DNA from: CAYPXN01 sp964414715
Lineage (GTDB): Bacteria; UBA10199; JADFYH01
Assembly (NCBI GenBank): GCA_964414715.1
Contig: CAYPXN010000121.1
Span: 1-26,253, forward strand
Length of the DNA stretch: 26,253 nt
Direction: 5' to 3'
Within the stretch, counting starts at the first letter, position 1. Every line of letters starts with the position of its first letter. A program made the position numbers and the translations under genes. Of this stretch, positions 8,748 to 16,415 are shown piece by piece. The notes beneath the pieces were generated by a model that worked only from the letters and a program-made list of their open reading frames with translations, had not been told where the DNA came from and ran no database searches.

Positions 8748-9814
8748 GCAACTTTTTTGATTGTGTTGTAAAAAGTGTCACGTTGGCGTGGAATGTAACC
8801 CCATTCTTGGATCATGCGATGGAGTTCTTCCACATTGGTTTGATTGGGAACGCCCGTAGAGCGTACCACGTTTTCTTCGAGAAGAGTGGAACCCAAATCA
8901 TTTCCCCCAAATTGAAGGGCAATTTGAGCGGCCTTCGAACCTTGAGTCAGCCAGGAGACTTGAATGTTTTGAAAATTGTCCATGAAGATGCGAGAGATGG
9001 CGAGAGTTTTGAGATAATCGTGTCCTCCCACTTGTTCTCCTCCCATGGGAGAATTTCCGGGAACATAGGTCCAGGGAATGAAGGCGAAGAACCCCTTTGT
9101 TTTATCCTGGAGTTCTCGGACCAGGTTTAAATGGGTTACTCGATCTTCCAAAGTTTCGACATGTCCAAACATCATGGTGGCAGAACCTTGAATACCCAAA
9201 CGGTGTCCGGTTTCTGCAACCTTCAGCCAATTTTCGGCACTCACTTTTCCTGCTGAGATATCTTTGCGAATGCGATCGACTAAAATTTCTGCACCACCTC
9301 CAGGAAGAGAATGGAGCCCCGCTTGTTTGAGAGCTTTTAGAACTTCTTCATAACTAAGTTTGCAAAGTCTTGAAATATGGTCAATTTCAGGAGGAGAAAA
9401 AGCGTGAATGGTAATGCCAGGAAATTTGTTTCGGATGTGAGAAACGAGGTCGATGTATTTATCCATCTTCCATTCCGGATGATGACCGCCTTGCATGAGA
9501 ATTTGGGTTCCACCCACACCGATGAGCTCTTCGATTTTTTGATCAATCTCACCGAAATTATGTTCCCAAGAGTCTTCGTCTTTTTTGTCCCGACGAAAGG
9601 CGCAAAACTTACAGCGTAATACACAGATATTGGTGTAGTTGATATTACGATCAATGACGTATCCGATGATATTTCCGTTTTTGGTTTTATTGATGTCGTC
9701 TGCCAAGCGACCCAAAGAAAGGAGATCTCCTTCTTTAAATAAAGTAAGGCATTCTTCAGGGCTAATGCGCTGACCAGATTCGATTTTATGATACAAATTT
9801 GAAATCGAGCTCAT
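8744..9814 (-). CDS. mqnC: Cyclic dehypoxanthine futalosine synthase (radical SAM)
   Basis: The protein has 356 residues, the usual length. The radical SAM cluster motif CxxxCxxC is C64-C68-C71 in TNICVLRCKFCAFRR. Other family hallmarks are MQGGHHPEWK, HAFSPPEI, HSLPGGGAEIL and GSKAAQIALQFGGNDLGST, with ENVVRSTG after it. MqnC uses S-adenosylmethionine to cyclise dehypoxanthine futalosine. MqnE is related but has a different CxxxCxxC neighbourhood and catalyses an earlier addition; the pattern here fits MqnC. The start ATG 9814 has AAGGA upstream and lies inside the 3' end of mqnA (29-base overlap). The 3' end overlaps the amidohydrolase gene by four bases. mqnE, mqnB and mqnD are not in this window. 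Confidence 0.92.
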   Translation of the reverse strand: MSSISNLYHKIESGQRISPEECLTLFKEGDLLSLGRLADDINKTKNGNIIGYVIDRNINYTNICVLRCKFCAFRRDKKDEDSWEHNFGEIDQKIEELIGVGGTQILMQGGHHPEWKMDKYIDLVSHIRNKFPGITIHAFSPPEIDHISRLCKLSYEEVLKALKQAGLHSLPGGGAEILVDRIRKDISAGKVSAENWLKVAETGHRLGIQGSATMMFGHVETLEDRVTHLNLVRELQDKTKGFFAFIPWTYVPGNSPMGGEQVGGHDYLKTLAISRIFMDNFQNIQVSWLTQGSKAAQIALQFGGNDLGSTLLEENVVRSTGVPNQTNVEELHRMIQEWGYIPRQRDTFYNTIKKVA

Positions 9815-10709
9815 GAGTATATCCTTGGATGGGTTTTAGTAGTTCATAGAATCGTCGAATCCCATCGAGTTCTGCTTCTCCCATAGTATAGTGGAGATTT
9901 TTTGTGAAGTATTCTCTTAAAGTAACTTTATCCAAGGGGTCCTGTCGCTCCTCACCCCCAATTACGGCATCGTCCGCCGAGGCGGACTGCTGGCGGTAAT
10001 TGGGGGGCCCCCAGTCGCGCCACCCCTTGGATGACAATTTATCAATAATGGTATCTATTTGTTTGAAACCTTGCTGAAAACTTTCTTGCAGTTTTTGATG
10101 GAGTTCAGGTTTTTTTTGCAGGCTCATCCAAGCTGCAAACACGAAAGGTTTCTGTTGCCAAGAGCACCACTCCTCTCCCAAATCCAAAGCGCTCCCGTTT
10201 TCCGTAAAAGTTTTGTCTCCAATCAAAAGCTTTGCATCGATATGAGGATGAGAAAGATCCGAGGTGAAAGTAAGTGTATTCAAATCCATTCCATATTTAT
10301 GTTGGAGGATTACCTTCAGTAGAGCATGTGAGGTGCGGGATTCGGGGTCGAGGTAGATAGTATGAATATTTTGTAGGGGCAGGCCACTGTGCCTGCCCTT
10401 CGAATTTTGTGAAGGTTCGTTTTCTATTTGTGGGCGGCCACGGGGAGCCGCCCCTACGGTGATGTTGTTCCAATATAATCTCACACTCTTTACAGCTCCC
10501 CGGCATGCAATCGCTAAACCGGGCACTAAATACAAATCGGGATTTTCAAAATAATTTACAATGGGGAGCAAGGCAGCTTCCACTTCCCCCCCTTGAAGCA
10601 AATAGAGAAGTTGAGCCGGAGGACGAGAAATGAGTTCCACTTCCTTGGGATTTAACCCATGGGTGAGGGGGAGGGCATTCATGTAAGAAACGCAACCGAG
10701 CTTGAGCAT
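9786..10709 (-). CDS. mqnA: Chorismate dehydratase with two repeat-derived insertions
   Basis: MqnA dehydrates chorismate to 3-[(1-carboxyvinyl)oxy]benzoate, the first step of the futalosine route. The start MLKLGCVSYMNALPL, then PAQLLYLLQGGEVEAALLP, IACRGAVKSVRLY and LDPESRTSHALLKVIL are family hallmarks of this periplasmic-binding-protein-like fold. The gene would be 307 residues from ATG 10709; a TTG at 10721 is possible but unusual, and neither has a good ribosome site. Two segments do not fit the family: about residues 84-112 (VGAAPRGRPQIENEPSQNSK and on), between the chain leading to LYWNN and IYLDPESRTSH, and about residues 226-259, between IDTIIDKLS and VTLREYF. Both coincide with palindromic DNA and keep the frame. 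Without them the length is about 245. Whether the enzyme still works is unknown; the downstream genes look intact. Confidence 0.85.
   Translation of the reverse strand: MLKLGCVSYMNALPLTHGLNPKEVELISRPPAQLLYLLQGGEVEAALLPIVNYFENPDLYLVPGLAIACRGAVKSVRLYWNNITVGAAPRGRPQIENEPSQNSKGRHSGLPLQNIHTIYLDPESRTSHALLKVILQHKYGMDLNTLTFTSDLSHPHIDAKLLIGDKTFTENGSALDLGEEWCSWQQKPFVFAAWMSLQKKPELHQKLQESFQQGFKQIDTIIDKLSSKGWRDWGPPNYRQQSASADDAVIGGEERQDPLDKVTLREYFTKNLHYTMGEAELDGIRRFYELLKPIQGYTHELDFKFVS
9931..10031. repeat. Palindromic element inside mqnA (element 2)
   Basis: The outer arms TCCAAGGGGT (9931-9940) and ACCCCTTGGA (10022-10031) are perfectly complementary. Inner arms CCCCAATTAC and GTAATTGGGG follow, and the centre holds TCCGCC-GA-GGCGGA (9973-9986). 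The element is read through in frame in mqnA and encodes about 33 residues that no MqnA needs. It may be a small non-autonomous mobile element or REP-type repeat. Confidence 0.85.
10373..10457. repeat. Palindromic element inside mqnA (element 1)
   Basis: Terminal inverted repeats GTAGGGGC (10373-10380) and GCCCCTAC (10450-10457) enclose two perfect hairpins: GGGCAGGC/GCCTGCCC on the left and GGGCGGC/GCCGCCC on the right. A spacer of about 34 bases separates them. The element is read in frame by mqnA and adds about 29 residues rich in Gly, Arg, Pro and Gln. It is unlike element 2 in sequence, so two different repeat families hit the same gene. Confidence 0.85.
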
Positions 10710-10751
10710 GACGGCAGACAATCATGGGAGAGGAATACTGTCAATATAGGC

Positions 10752-11648
10752 TTATATTGAACTGAGTCTGCTGGCAGCGTTTAGCGATATGTTTTTCGTG
10801 AGGCTTAAAAGCTGACGCGCTTCGCTGGTGCTTGCCACTTCGCGGCCTACTTCTTTGCAGAGTTTTGCTGCTTTATCGACAAGATCGCCATTTGATGTCG
10901 CCATCTTTCCGGGTTCTACATAAAAATTATCTTCGAGGCCCACACGAATATTTCCACCAAGTGCCAAAGCTGCGACAATCATTTTCCATTGATCATGAGA
11001 AATTCCAATCACTTCCCAAGTTGAGTCCTCAGGAATAATGCTTTGCTGTACGGCAAGATGTTCCGCTTTAGCGGGTAAACCGCCGAGCACGCCCATGATG
11101 AAACTAAATTGAATGGGTCGTTTCAAAACTCCCATGTCGATTAAAGGCCAAATACTTTCGGTGTGACCCACATCAAAGCATTCAAGTTCGGGTTTTACAT
11201 TCACCGTATTCATGTTGTTGAGATAATAAAGAATGGTGTCGAAGGTATTTTCAAAACAAAAATCAAAAACCATCTTTTTCTTTTCCCAAGAGTACTTCGC
11301 ATAATTCATCGAACCCATGTTAAGGGCGCCGATTTCAGGTTTAAGCTCGGTGATGTGCTTGATGCGATCTTCTTTGGGAATTCCCACAGCGCCGGTCGAA
11401 AAATTAATGATGATGTCGCATTTCTTTCGAACTTTTTCCTGAATCGCTTTGTAAACTTCCACACGATGCGAAGGAGAACCATCGTCTTCGCGGGCATGGA
11501 TGTGAACCACCGAAGCCCCTGCTTGATGAGCTCGATAAGCTTCTTCCGCGATTTCATCGGGTGTGTAAGGTACAGCGGGACATTGTTTGCGGTTGGCAAC
11601 GACACCTGTAAGTGCCGCGGTGATGATGACTTTGTCTTTGAGGTTCAT
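10752..11648 (-). CDS. Beta-keto acid cleavage enzyme (BKACE / DUF849 family)
   Basis: The protein has 298 residues, a normal family length. The zinc-binding HxH lies in VVHIHAREDDG (H49, H51), and the conserved INFSTG, MGSMNYAK, FDVGHTES, FIMGVLGG and GGNIRVGLEDN segments are present. The founding member (Kce) condenses 3-keto-5-aminohexanoate with acetyl-CoA, giving acetoacetate and 3-aminobutyryl-CoA in lysine fermentation. The family as a whole accepts many beta-keto acids. No other lysine-fermentation gene is visible, so the substrate cannot be named. ATG 11648 has a strong AAGGAAAGG upstream. It lies upstream of mqnA on the same strand, 42 bases from the mqnA ATG, so co-transcription is likely, though a menaquinone role has no support in known biochemistry. 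Confidence 0.85.
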   Translation of the reverse strand: MNLKDKVIITAALTGVVANRKQCPAVPYTPDEIAEEAYRAHQAGASVVHIHAREDDGSPSHRVEVYKAIQEKVRKKCDIIINFSTGAVGIPKEDRIKHITELKPEIGALNMGSMNYAKYSWEKKKMVFDFCFENTFDTILYYLNNMNTVNVKPELECFDVGHTESIWPLIDMGVLKRPIQFSFIMGVLGGLPAKAEHLAVQQSIIPEDSTWEVIGISHDQWKMIVAALALGGNIRVGLEDNFYVEPGKMATSNGDLVDKAAKLCKEVGREVASTSEARQLLSLTKNISLNAASRLSSI

Positions 11649-11674
11649 TTATTTACCTTTCCTTCCATCCAGGC

Positions 11675-12076
11675 TTAAACCTTTTCCCATTTTAAGGGTA
11701 AAATTTTCGATATTTTTTCAAAATCTTTGTGATTGCTGGTGAAAAGCGTCGCACCGATGGAAATTGCTGAAAGGGCAATCAATAAATCGTTGGAGAATCC
11801 TTTGCTTTTTCGGATTTCCTTATTGAGTTTGGCCAGACATTCACCGGCTTTGTAATAGAGGTTTGAGTGTAATTCAATGATGCGGGAAGCTTTGGAATAG
11901 GGACTTAAGAGTTGGTCAACAATTCTCTGGAGCGCAGTGTTGATAGCCCCGGCTCGTAATTCCATGACTACAATGGGCGATATAAAACGAATATGAGAAC
12001 GTTGCTGAAAAAGTTCCAATCGTTGGGAAGAGCGGAGTAGATCGATATAGAGGCAAGTGTCGTAGACAACTTTCAT
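11675..12076 (-). CDS. vapC: VapC-type PIN-domain ribonuclease toxin
   Basis: The protein has 133 residues, typical for VapC. Acidic PIN-domain positions are visible: D6 (VVYDTCLYIDLL), E39 (VVMELRAG), D97 (FSNDLLIALSA) and N115/D118 (TSNHKDF). VapC toxins cleave RNA, often tRNA or rRNA, and are held inactive by their antitoxin. The ATG at 12076 overlaps the stop of the preceding small gene in ATGA, the usual coupling in toxin-antitoxin pairs. The pair is inserted between two metabolic genes on the same strand, which suggests it arrived as a cassette. Confidence 0.85.
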   Translation of the reverse strand: MKVVYDTCLYIDLLRSSQRLELFQQRSHIRFISPIVVMELRAGAINTALQRIVDQLLSPYSKASRIIELHSNLYYKAGECLAKLNKEIRKSKGFSNDLLIALSAISIGATLFTSNHKDFEKISKILPLKWEKV

Positions 12077-12264
12077 GAGAATAAATTTTTGAGCTTTGCC
12101 TTGCCAGCCAAAGATTGATGGGTTTTGATAATTTCGTCTTCTTCACTGACGAGTTGTAGAGCCCTGTTGACCGCTTCTTTATCCGTGTGGACTTTGAAGA
12201 TGGCTTTCGCTCTTTGGATAGCCTTCAAGTCAAGCTCAATCGTTTTCTTTGCTAAAGTTTGCAT
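12073..12264 (-). CDS. vapB: VapB-type antitoxin
   Basis: A 63-residue protein starts at ATG 12264 (MQTLAKKTIELDL). The short 'KKTIELD' strand followed by helices (AIQRAKAIFKV, DKEAVNRALQLV) resembles a ribbon-helix-helix antitoxin, and the C-terminus (AGKAKLKNLFS) is the expected toxin-binding tail. A longer start at 12279 is open, but GTGAGG sits five bases before 12264 and nothing suitable lies before 12279. It would neutralise the neighbouring PIN toxin and repress its own promoter. The gap to the upstream carboxyltransferase gene is only 18 bases, so it may also be read from that gene's transcript. Confidence 0.75.
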   Translation of the reverse strand: MQTLAKKTIELDLKAIQRAKAIFKVHTDKEAVNRALQLVSEEDEIIKTHQSLAGKAKLKNLFS

Positions 12265-12269
12265 AAAAA

Positions 12270-12275
12270 CCTCAC
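12270..12275 (-). promoter_or_regulatory. Ribosome binding site deciding the vapB start
   Basis: GTGAGG on the minus strand lies five bases before ATG 12264 and favours it over the ATG at 12279. Confidence 0.55.
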
Positions 12276-12282
12276 CCATACT

Positions 12283-13878
12283 TTAATTGATTTTATATGG
12301 CTTTTCTAGGTCTAAGATTTTTGTGATGTACACCGGCATGACTCCATGTTTTTTGGAAGGTGATTCAAGTTTCTTTTTTTCGCAAAGTAGCAGGGTGTTG
12401 TAGATGACTTTACGTGTATCGCGTGGGTCAATCACGTCATCGATGAAAGCTCCTTGGGCGGCGAGGTCGACAGAAATTTTTTGAGCATATTCTTCGATCA
12501 GTTTGTTTCGTGTTTCATTGGGTGAATCGGAGGATTCGATTTCTTTTCTGAAAATAATGTTCACGGCACCCGCGGCGCCCATCAAGCTAATTTCTGCGGA
12601 AGGCCAAGCGGCGATGTAATCCGGTTGAAAACCCTTGCCGCACATGACGTAATAACCCGCTCCATAGCCCTTGCGAATCACGATCGTAATTTTCGGAACA
12701 GTGGCGCGACTGACCGCGTAAAGCATTTTTGCACCATGACGGATGATCCCTTCTTTTTCTACCTGGGATCCCACCATGAATCCGGGGACATCCTGCAAGA
12801 AGAGTAGGGGAATATTGAAAGCATCACACAAATTGATGAAGCGTGCAGATTTGTCGGCAGAGTTTACATCAAGCACTCCACCCATGTGTGAAGGTTGATT
12901 GGCAATAATTCCGATGGATTTTCCTCCAATGCGGGCGAAGGCCGTGATGACATTGGGGGCAAAGCTTGGTTTGATTTCAAAACAACTATTCGGATCCGCA
13001 ATTTTATGAACGACCTGTTTCATGTCGTAGGCGAAGCGTGAATTTTCGGGAATAATTTCCAAAATTGAATCATCAATGCGTTCTGGTGCTGTGGGAGAGT
13101 GGGAAGGAGTAAGTTCTTCCGAGTTTTGTGGAAAATAACTGAGATAATCTTTAATAGCCTGAATGCAGGCTTCGTCATTTTCCACTTCAAGGTCGGCAAC
13201 TCCGCTTACTTCACAATGGATTTTGGAACCTCCCAAATCTTCGGTGCTAATTTCTTCTCCAATGACAGCTTTTACAAGGGGAGGACCTGCCAAAGCCATG
13301 GAACTGGTGCCTTTCACCATGGGGACAAAATCTGCCAAGGCAGGGATGTAAGCGGTTCCTGCGGCACAAGGCCCCATCATGGCAGCGACCTGAGGAACAA
13401 GACCCGAAAGCTGCACTTGTTCATAAAACATTTGTCCGGATTGCGCAAAGTGAGAGCCTGCAATTTCCTGAATGCGAGCCCCGGCGGAATCCAAAAGCCA
13501 GACCAGGGGAATTTTTTGTTTGAGGACCATTTCACGAATGCGACTTGCTTTTCTTTCACCGACAGCCCCAATGCTTCCGGCCATCACGGTGAAATCGTAA
13601 GCAATCACTGCCGCCAGACGACCATTGATTTTACCATAACCGGTGATACAGCCATCCGCAGGAGTGGCTTTACCCTTGATATCTTTTTCATCGGCGGCAC
13701 TTTGCGCAAGGAGTCCGAGCTCCACGAAAGATCCTTGATCAAAAAGCAGATGCAGTCTTTCACGAACCGTGAGCTTTCCTGCGGCATGCTGTTTTTTTAT
13801 TTCCTCTTCGCCTCCCATGCGGAGGGCGAGTTCTTTTTTTGAATTAAAATTTTCTGTTTGGTCTTTGAGGGTAGGCAT
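12283..13878 (-). CDS. Acyl-CoA carboxylase carboxyltransferase (beta) subunit
   Basis: The 531-residue length and motifs match propionyl-/methylcrotonyl-CoA carboxylase beta chains. The N-terminal crotonase-like half has GKLTVRERLHLLFDQGSF, AYDFTVMAGSIGAVGERKA and MMGPCAAGTAYIPALADF. The C-terminal half has FLQDVPGFMVGSQVEKEGII, RKGYGAGYYVMCGKGF and AWPSAEISLMGAAGAVNIIF. The subunit transfers carboxyl from biotin to an acyl-CoA in the cytoplasm. No biotin carboxylase or biotin carrier gene is in the window, so the partner is encoded elsewhere and the exact acyl-CoA (propionyl, methylcrotonyl, or methylmalonyl for a decarboxylase) is undecided. ATG 13878 has AAGGAAAA upstream. It is the first gene of a same-strand run with vapBC, BKACE and mqnAC. 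Confidence 0.88.
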   Translation of the reverse strand: MPTLKDQTENFNSKKELALRMGGEEEIKKQHAAGKLTVRERLHLLFDQGSFVELGLLAQSAADEKDIKGKATPADGCITGYGKINGRLAAVIAYDFTVMAGSIGAVGERKASRIREMVLKQKIPLVWLLDSAGARIQEIAGSHFAQSGQMFYEQVQLSGLVPQVAAMMGPCAAGTAYIPALADFVPMVKGTSSMALAGPPLVKAVIGEEISTEDLGGSKIHCEVSGVADLEVENDEACIQAIKDYLSYFPQNSEELTPSHSPTAPERIDDSILEIIPENSRFAYDMKQVVHKIADPNSCFEIKPSFAPNVITAFARIGGKSIGIIANQPSHMGGVLDVNSADKSARFINLCDAFNIPLLFLQDVPGFMVGSQVEKEGIIRHGAKMLYAVSRATVPKITIVIRKGYGAGYYVMCGKGFQPDYIAAWPSAEISLMGAAGAVNIIFRKEIESSDSPNETRNKLIEEYAQKISVDLAAQGAFIDDVIDPRDTRKVIYNTLLLCEKKKLESPSKKHGVMPVYITKILDLEKPYKIN

Positions 13879-13941
13879 GGCACTTTTCCTTAATTTTATT
13901 TTTACATGTGAAGTGCAATCCCTAACATTTAAAATTTATAG

Positions 13942-13979
13942 AAGAAAGGGATAGGGGCGATTATCTAAGGCCCTTTCTT
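13942..13979. other. Perfect 9-bp stem-loop in a divergent intergenic region
   Basis: AAGAAAGGG (13942-13950) pairs with CCCTTTCTT (13971-13979) around a 20-base loop. It sits upstream of both the carboxyltransferase gene and the small membrane-protein gene. It may be an operator, an attenuator or chance. Confidence 0.4.
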
Positions 13980-14019
13980 AGAATAAAAGAAAAAAATGAG
14001 ACAATCATTGAATATATGT

Positions 14020-14025
14020 TATGAT
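14020..14025 (+). promoter_or_regulatory. Possible -10 element for the small membrane protein
   Basis: TATGAT lies 32 bases before the ATG at 14058, a normal leader length. The region about 17 bases upstream (TGAGAC) is only a weak -35 match, so this is tentative. Confidence 0.3.
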
Positions 14026-14057
14026 AGCTTCTACCAATTCTTTTCAGGAGGATTTCT

Positions 14058-14315
14058 ATGAAATTAAGCGTAAAAGGAATGGCTTTCGCCATGGCAATTA
14101 TGTGGTCTTTGTCAATTCTTGTAACAGGATTTACAGCGATGCATGGTTGGGGCGGGATGTTTGTGGAGGTGATGGGCTCTCTCTATAAAGGATATGATGC
14201 GACCCCCAAGGGAGCTTGCATTGGAGCCGCGTGGGCTTTCGGGGATGGTCTGGTGGGAGGCGCTGTTCTTGCTTTCCTCTATAATATGTTTGCGGGTTGT
14301 TGTCATAAGGAATAA
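14058..14315 (+). CDS. Small two-helix membrane protein
   Basis: An 85-residue protein has an excellent ribosome site (AGGAGG, six bases before ATG 14058). Two hydrophobic stretches are visible: about residues 7-27 (MAFAMAIMWSLSILVTGF) and 56-78 (IGAAWAFGDGLVGGAVLAFL), with a short polar loop (LYKGYDATPKGAC) between them. A CCHKE end follows. Similar small proteins are often labelled 'bacteriophage holin' in databases, but no lysis or phage gene is nearby, so I would not call it a holin. Function is unknown. It is a single-gene unit: divergent from the carboxyltransferase gene and convergent with dnaK. Confidence 0.75.
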   Translation: MKLSVKGMAFAMAIMWSLSILVTGFTAMHGWGGMFVEVMGSLYKGYDATPKGACIGAAWAFGDGLVGGAVLAFLYNMFAGCCHKE

Positions 14316-14374
14316 AAGATTTTAAAAATGAAATTCTCGCACCAATAGGTGTAAATTTTTATAGGTATAAAAAA

Positions 14375-14400
14375 AGCCTCTCTGCATAAACAGAGAGGCT
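14375..14400. terminator. Bidirectional intrinsic terminator between the small membrane gene and dnaK
   Basis: AGCCTCTCTG (14375-14384) and CAGAGAGGCT (14391-14400) form a perfect 10-bp GC-rich stem with a CATAAA loop. TTTGCTTTTT follows on the plus strand, and an A-run (T-run on the minus strand) precedes it, so it can end transcripts from both convergent genes. Confidence 0.9.
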
Positions 14401-14424
14401 TTTGCTTTTTGAGAATCCCAAAAA

Positions 14425-16335
14425 TTAATCTTTGGATTCAGTGAACTCCGCATCCACCACTTTGTCGTCTTTGGGAGGATTAGCTTCCGCGTTACCTTCA
14501 GGAGCATTTCCTTCCGTCTTGGGTGTTTCTGCATTTGCCTTGTAAAGAGCTTCCGCCATTTTGTGAGAAGCCTGGGTGAGTTCTTCCATTTTCTTTTTGA
14601 TATCGTCTGCATTTCCGGCTTCGATGGCTTTTTTCAAGGAGTCTACGGCTTCTTGAATCGGTTTGCGATCGGCTTCCGGAATTTTGCTTTCATTGTCTTT
14701 CAGGGTTTTTTCGGTGCTGTACACCAAAGTGTCTGCCTGATTTTTGAGTTCGATTTCTTCACGACGTTTTTTGTCTTCCGCTTCGTGAGCCTGAGCGTCT
14801 TTTACCGCTTTATCGATTTCGTCTTTCGACAAACCACTCGAGGCAGTGATGGTGATATGTTGTTCTTTGCCCGTTGCTTTGTCTTTTGCATGAACATTCA
14901 CGATTCCGTTGGCATCAATATCGAAAGTAACTTCGACTTGAGGAACACCACGAGGTGCAGCGGGAATTCCATCGAGAATGAAACGACCGAGTGTACGGTT
15001 GTCTTTGGCCATTTCGCGTTCACCTTGAAGAATGTGAACTTCCACACTGGTTTGACTGTCAGCTGCGGTGGAGAAAACCTGAGATTTCTTTGTGGGAATG
15101 GTGGTGTTGCGATCAATGAGTTTGGTCATGACTCCACCCAGGGTTTCGATACCCAAAGAAAGAGGAGTGACGTCGAGTAATAACATGTCTTTCACATCGC
15201 CGGTAAGAACACCTGCTTGAACTGCGGCACCTGCGGCCACCACTTCATCAGGATTCACACCCATGTGCGGATCTTTTCCGAAGAATTTTTTAACGTCTTC
15301 GCGAATTTTCGGCATGCGGGTTTGTCCACCGACCAAAATGACTTCATTAATATCGCTGGCTTTTTTCTTCGCATCTTCCAAAGCTTTTTTCACAGGAATG
15401 AACGACTTTTCAATTAAAGCAGCGGTGAGAGATTCCAGTTTTGCCCGGGTAATTTTGATGGTCATGTGTTTGGGGCCCGAAGCATCGGCGGTGAGGAAGG
15501 GAAGATTGACTTCTGTTTCCATGGCAGAGGAAAGTTCGATCTTTGCTTTTTCAGCGGCTTCTTTCAAACGCTGGAGAACCAGACGATCTTTACTGACATC
15601 GATTCCCTGATCTTTTTTGAATTCGGCAATGAGGAAGTCGATCAGAATTTGGTCGATGTTATCACCTCCCAAATGGGTATCTCCATTGGTGGAGACTACT
15701 TCGACCACATTTTCGCCCACTTCGAGAACCGAGATATCGAAAGTACCGCCCCCGAAGTCGTAAACGGCGACAAGTTCGTCTTTCTTTTTATCCAAACCAT
15801 AAGCCAAAGCCGCGGCAGTAGGTTCGTTGACAATTCTTTTTACATCCAGTCCGGCAATTTTACCGGCATCTTTGGTGGCCTGGCGTTGAGCATCATTGAA
15901 GTAAGCGGGAACCGTAATGACCGCTTCGGTGACTTTGTCACCCAAATAGTCTTCTGCGGCCTGTTTCAATTTCATCAAAATCTTTGCGGAAATTTCAGGG
16001 GGTGAATAGGTCTTTCCCTGAATTTCAACATGGGCGTCTCCATTGGCGGCCTTTACCACTTTATAAGGAACCATTTTGATTTCATCTTGGACTTCATCAA
16101 ACTTGCGACCCATGAATCTTTTGATAGAAAAAATCGTGTTTTCAGGATTTGTAATGGCTTGACGTTTGGCTACCTGACCGACGAGCACTTCACCATCTTT
16201 GGTGAAAGCTACCACTGAAGGAGTGGTGCGAGCACCTTCCTGGTTAGGGATAATTTGAGGTTCTCCCCCTTCCATAATTGCGACGCAAGAGTTGGTGGTT
16301 CCCAAGTCAATACCGATCATCTTTGATTTTGCCAT
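14425..16335 (-). CDS. dnaK: Hsp70 chaperone DnaK
   Basis: The protein has 636 residues, the standard DnaK length. The ATPase domain (about 1-385) shows IGIDLGTTNSCVAIMEGG, the phosphate-binding VYDFGGGTFDISVLE, NEPTAAALAYG and ILVGGQTRMPKI. The interdomain linker DMLLLDVTPLSLGIET and the substrate-binding beta domain (NTTIPTKKSQVFSTA) follow. The C-terminal tail ends near VVDAEFTESKD, the usual acidic DnaK end. It refolds and protects proteins in the cytoplasm with DnaJ and GrpE. dnaJ lies divergently upstream; grpE is not in the window. The start ATG 16335 has AAGGAG about eleven bases upstream, a rather long spacing. A promoter-like sequence is seen at 16388-16415. Confidence 0.97.
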   Translation of the reverse strand: MAKSKMIGIDLGTTNSCVAIMEGGEPQIIPNQEGARTTPSVVAFTKDGEVLVGQVAKRQAITNPENTIFSIKRFMGRKFDEVQDEIKMVPYKVVKAANGDAHVEIQGKTYSPPEISAKILMKLKQAAEDYLGDKVTEAVITVPAYFNDAQRQATKDAGKIAGLDVKRIVNEPTAAALAYGLDKKKDELVAVYDFGGGTFDISVLEVGENVVEVVSTNGDTHLGGDNIDQILIDFLIAEFKKDQGIDVSKDRLVLQRLKEAAEKAKIELSSAMETEVNLPFLTADASGPKHMTIKITRAKLESLTAALIEKSFIPVKKALEDAKKKASDINEVILVGGQTRMPKIREDVKKFFGKDPHMGVNPDEVVAAGAAVQAGVLTGDVKDMLLLDVTPLSLGIETLGGVMTKLIDRNTTIPTKKSQVFSTAADSQTSVEVHILQGEREMAKDNRTLGRFILDGIPAAPRGVPQVEVTFDIDANGIVNVHAKDKATGKEQHITITASSGLSKDEIDKAVKDAQAHEAEDKKRREEIELKNQADTLVYSTEKTLKDNESKIPEADRKPIQEAVDSLKKAIEAGNADDIKKKMEELTQASHKMAEALYKANAETPKTEGNAPEGNAEANPPKDDKVVDAEFTESKD

Positions 16336-16387
16336 ATAATTGCTAACTCCTTAAAATTAGTTGAAAATTTATTGAAAGACTCTTACC

Positions 16388-16415
16388 TATATAAGGTGCC
16401 AAAAAGCAAAGTCAA
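16388..16415 (-). promoter_or_regulatory. Probable dnaK promoter
   Basis: On the minus strand TTGACT (16415-16410) and TATATA (16393-16388) are 16 bases apart, about 50 bases before the dnaK ATG. The same stretch can be read as a heat-shock (sigma-32-like) promoter, CTTGACT then CACCTTATAT, close to CTTGAAA and CCCCATNT. No CIRCE inverted repeat (HrcA site) was seen between dnaK and dnaJ. Confidence 0.5.

Noticed and set aside
10297..10506. Small antisense or out-of-frame ORF across mqnA element 1
   Set aside because: It exists only because of the palindrome and has no ribosome site or conserved sequence.
13099..13842. 247-codon plus-strand frame opposite the carboxyltransferase gene
   Set aside because: It is the shadow of a well-conserved enzyme and its translation has no recognisable fold or start signal.
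14058..14315. Phage holin
   Set aside because: Size and two helices fit, but there is no endolysin, spanin or other phage gene nearby.
15466..16005. 179-codon plus-strand frame opposite dnaK, and other long antisense frames there
   Set aside because: They lie entirely within dnaK and are explained by its codon bias.
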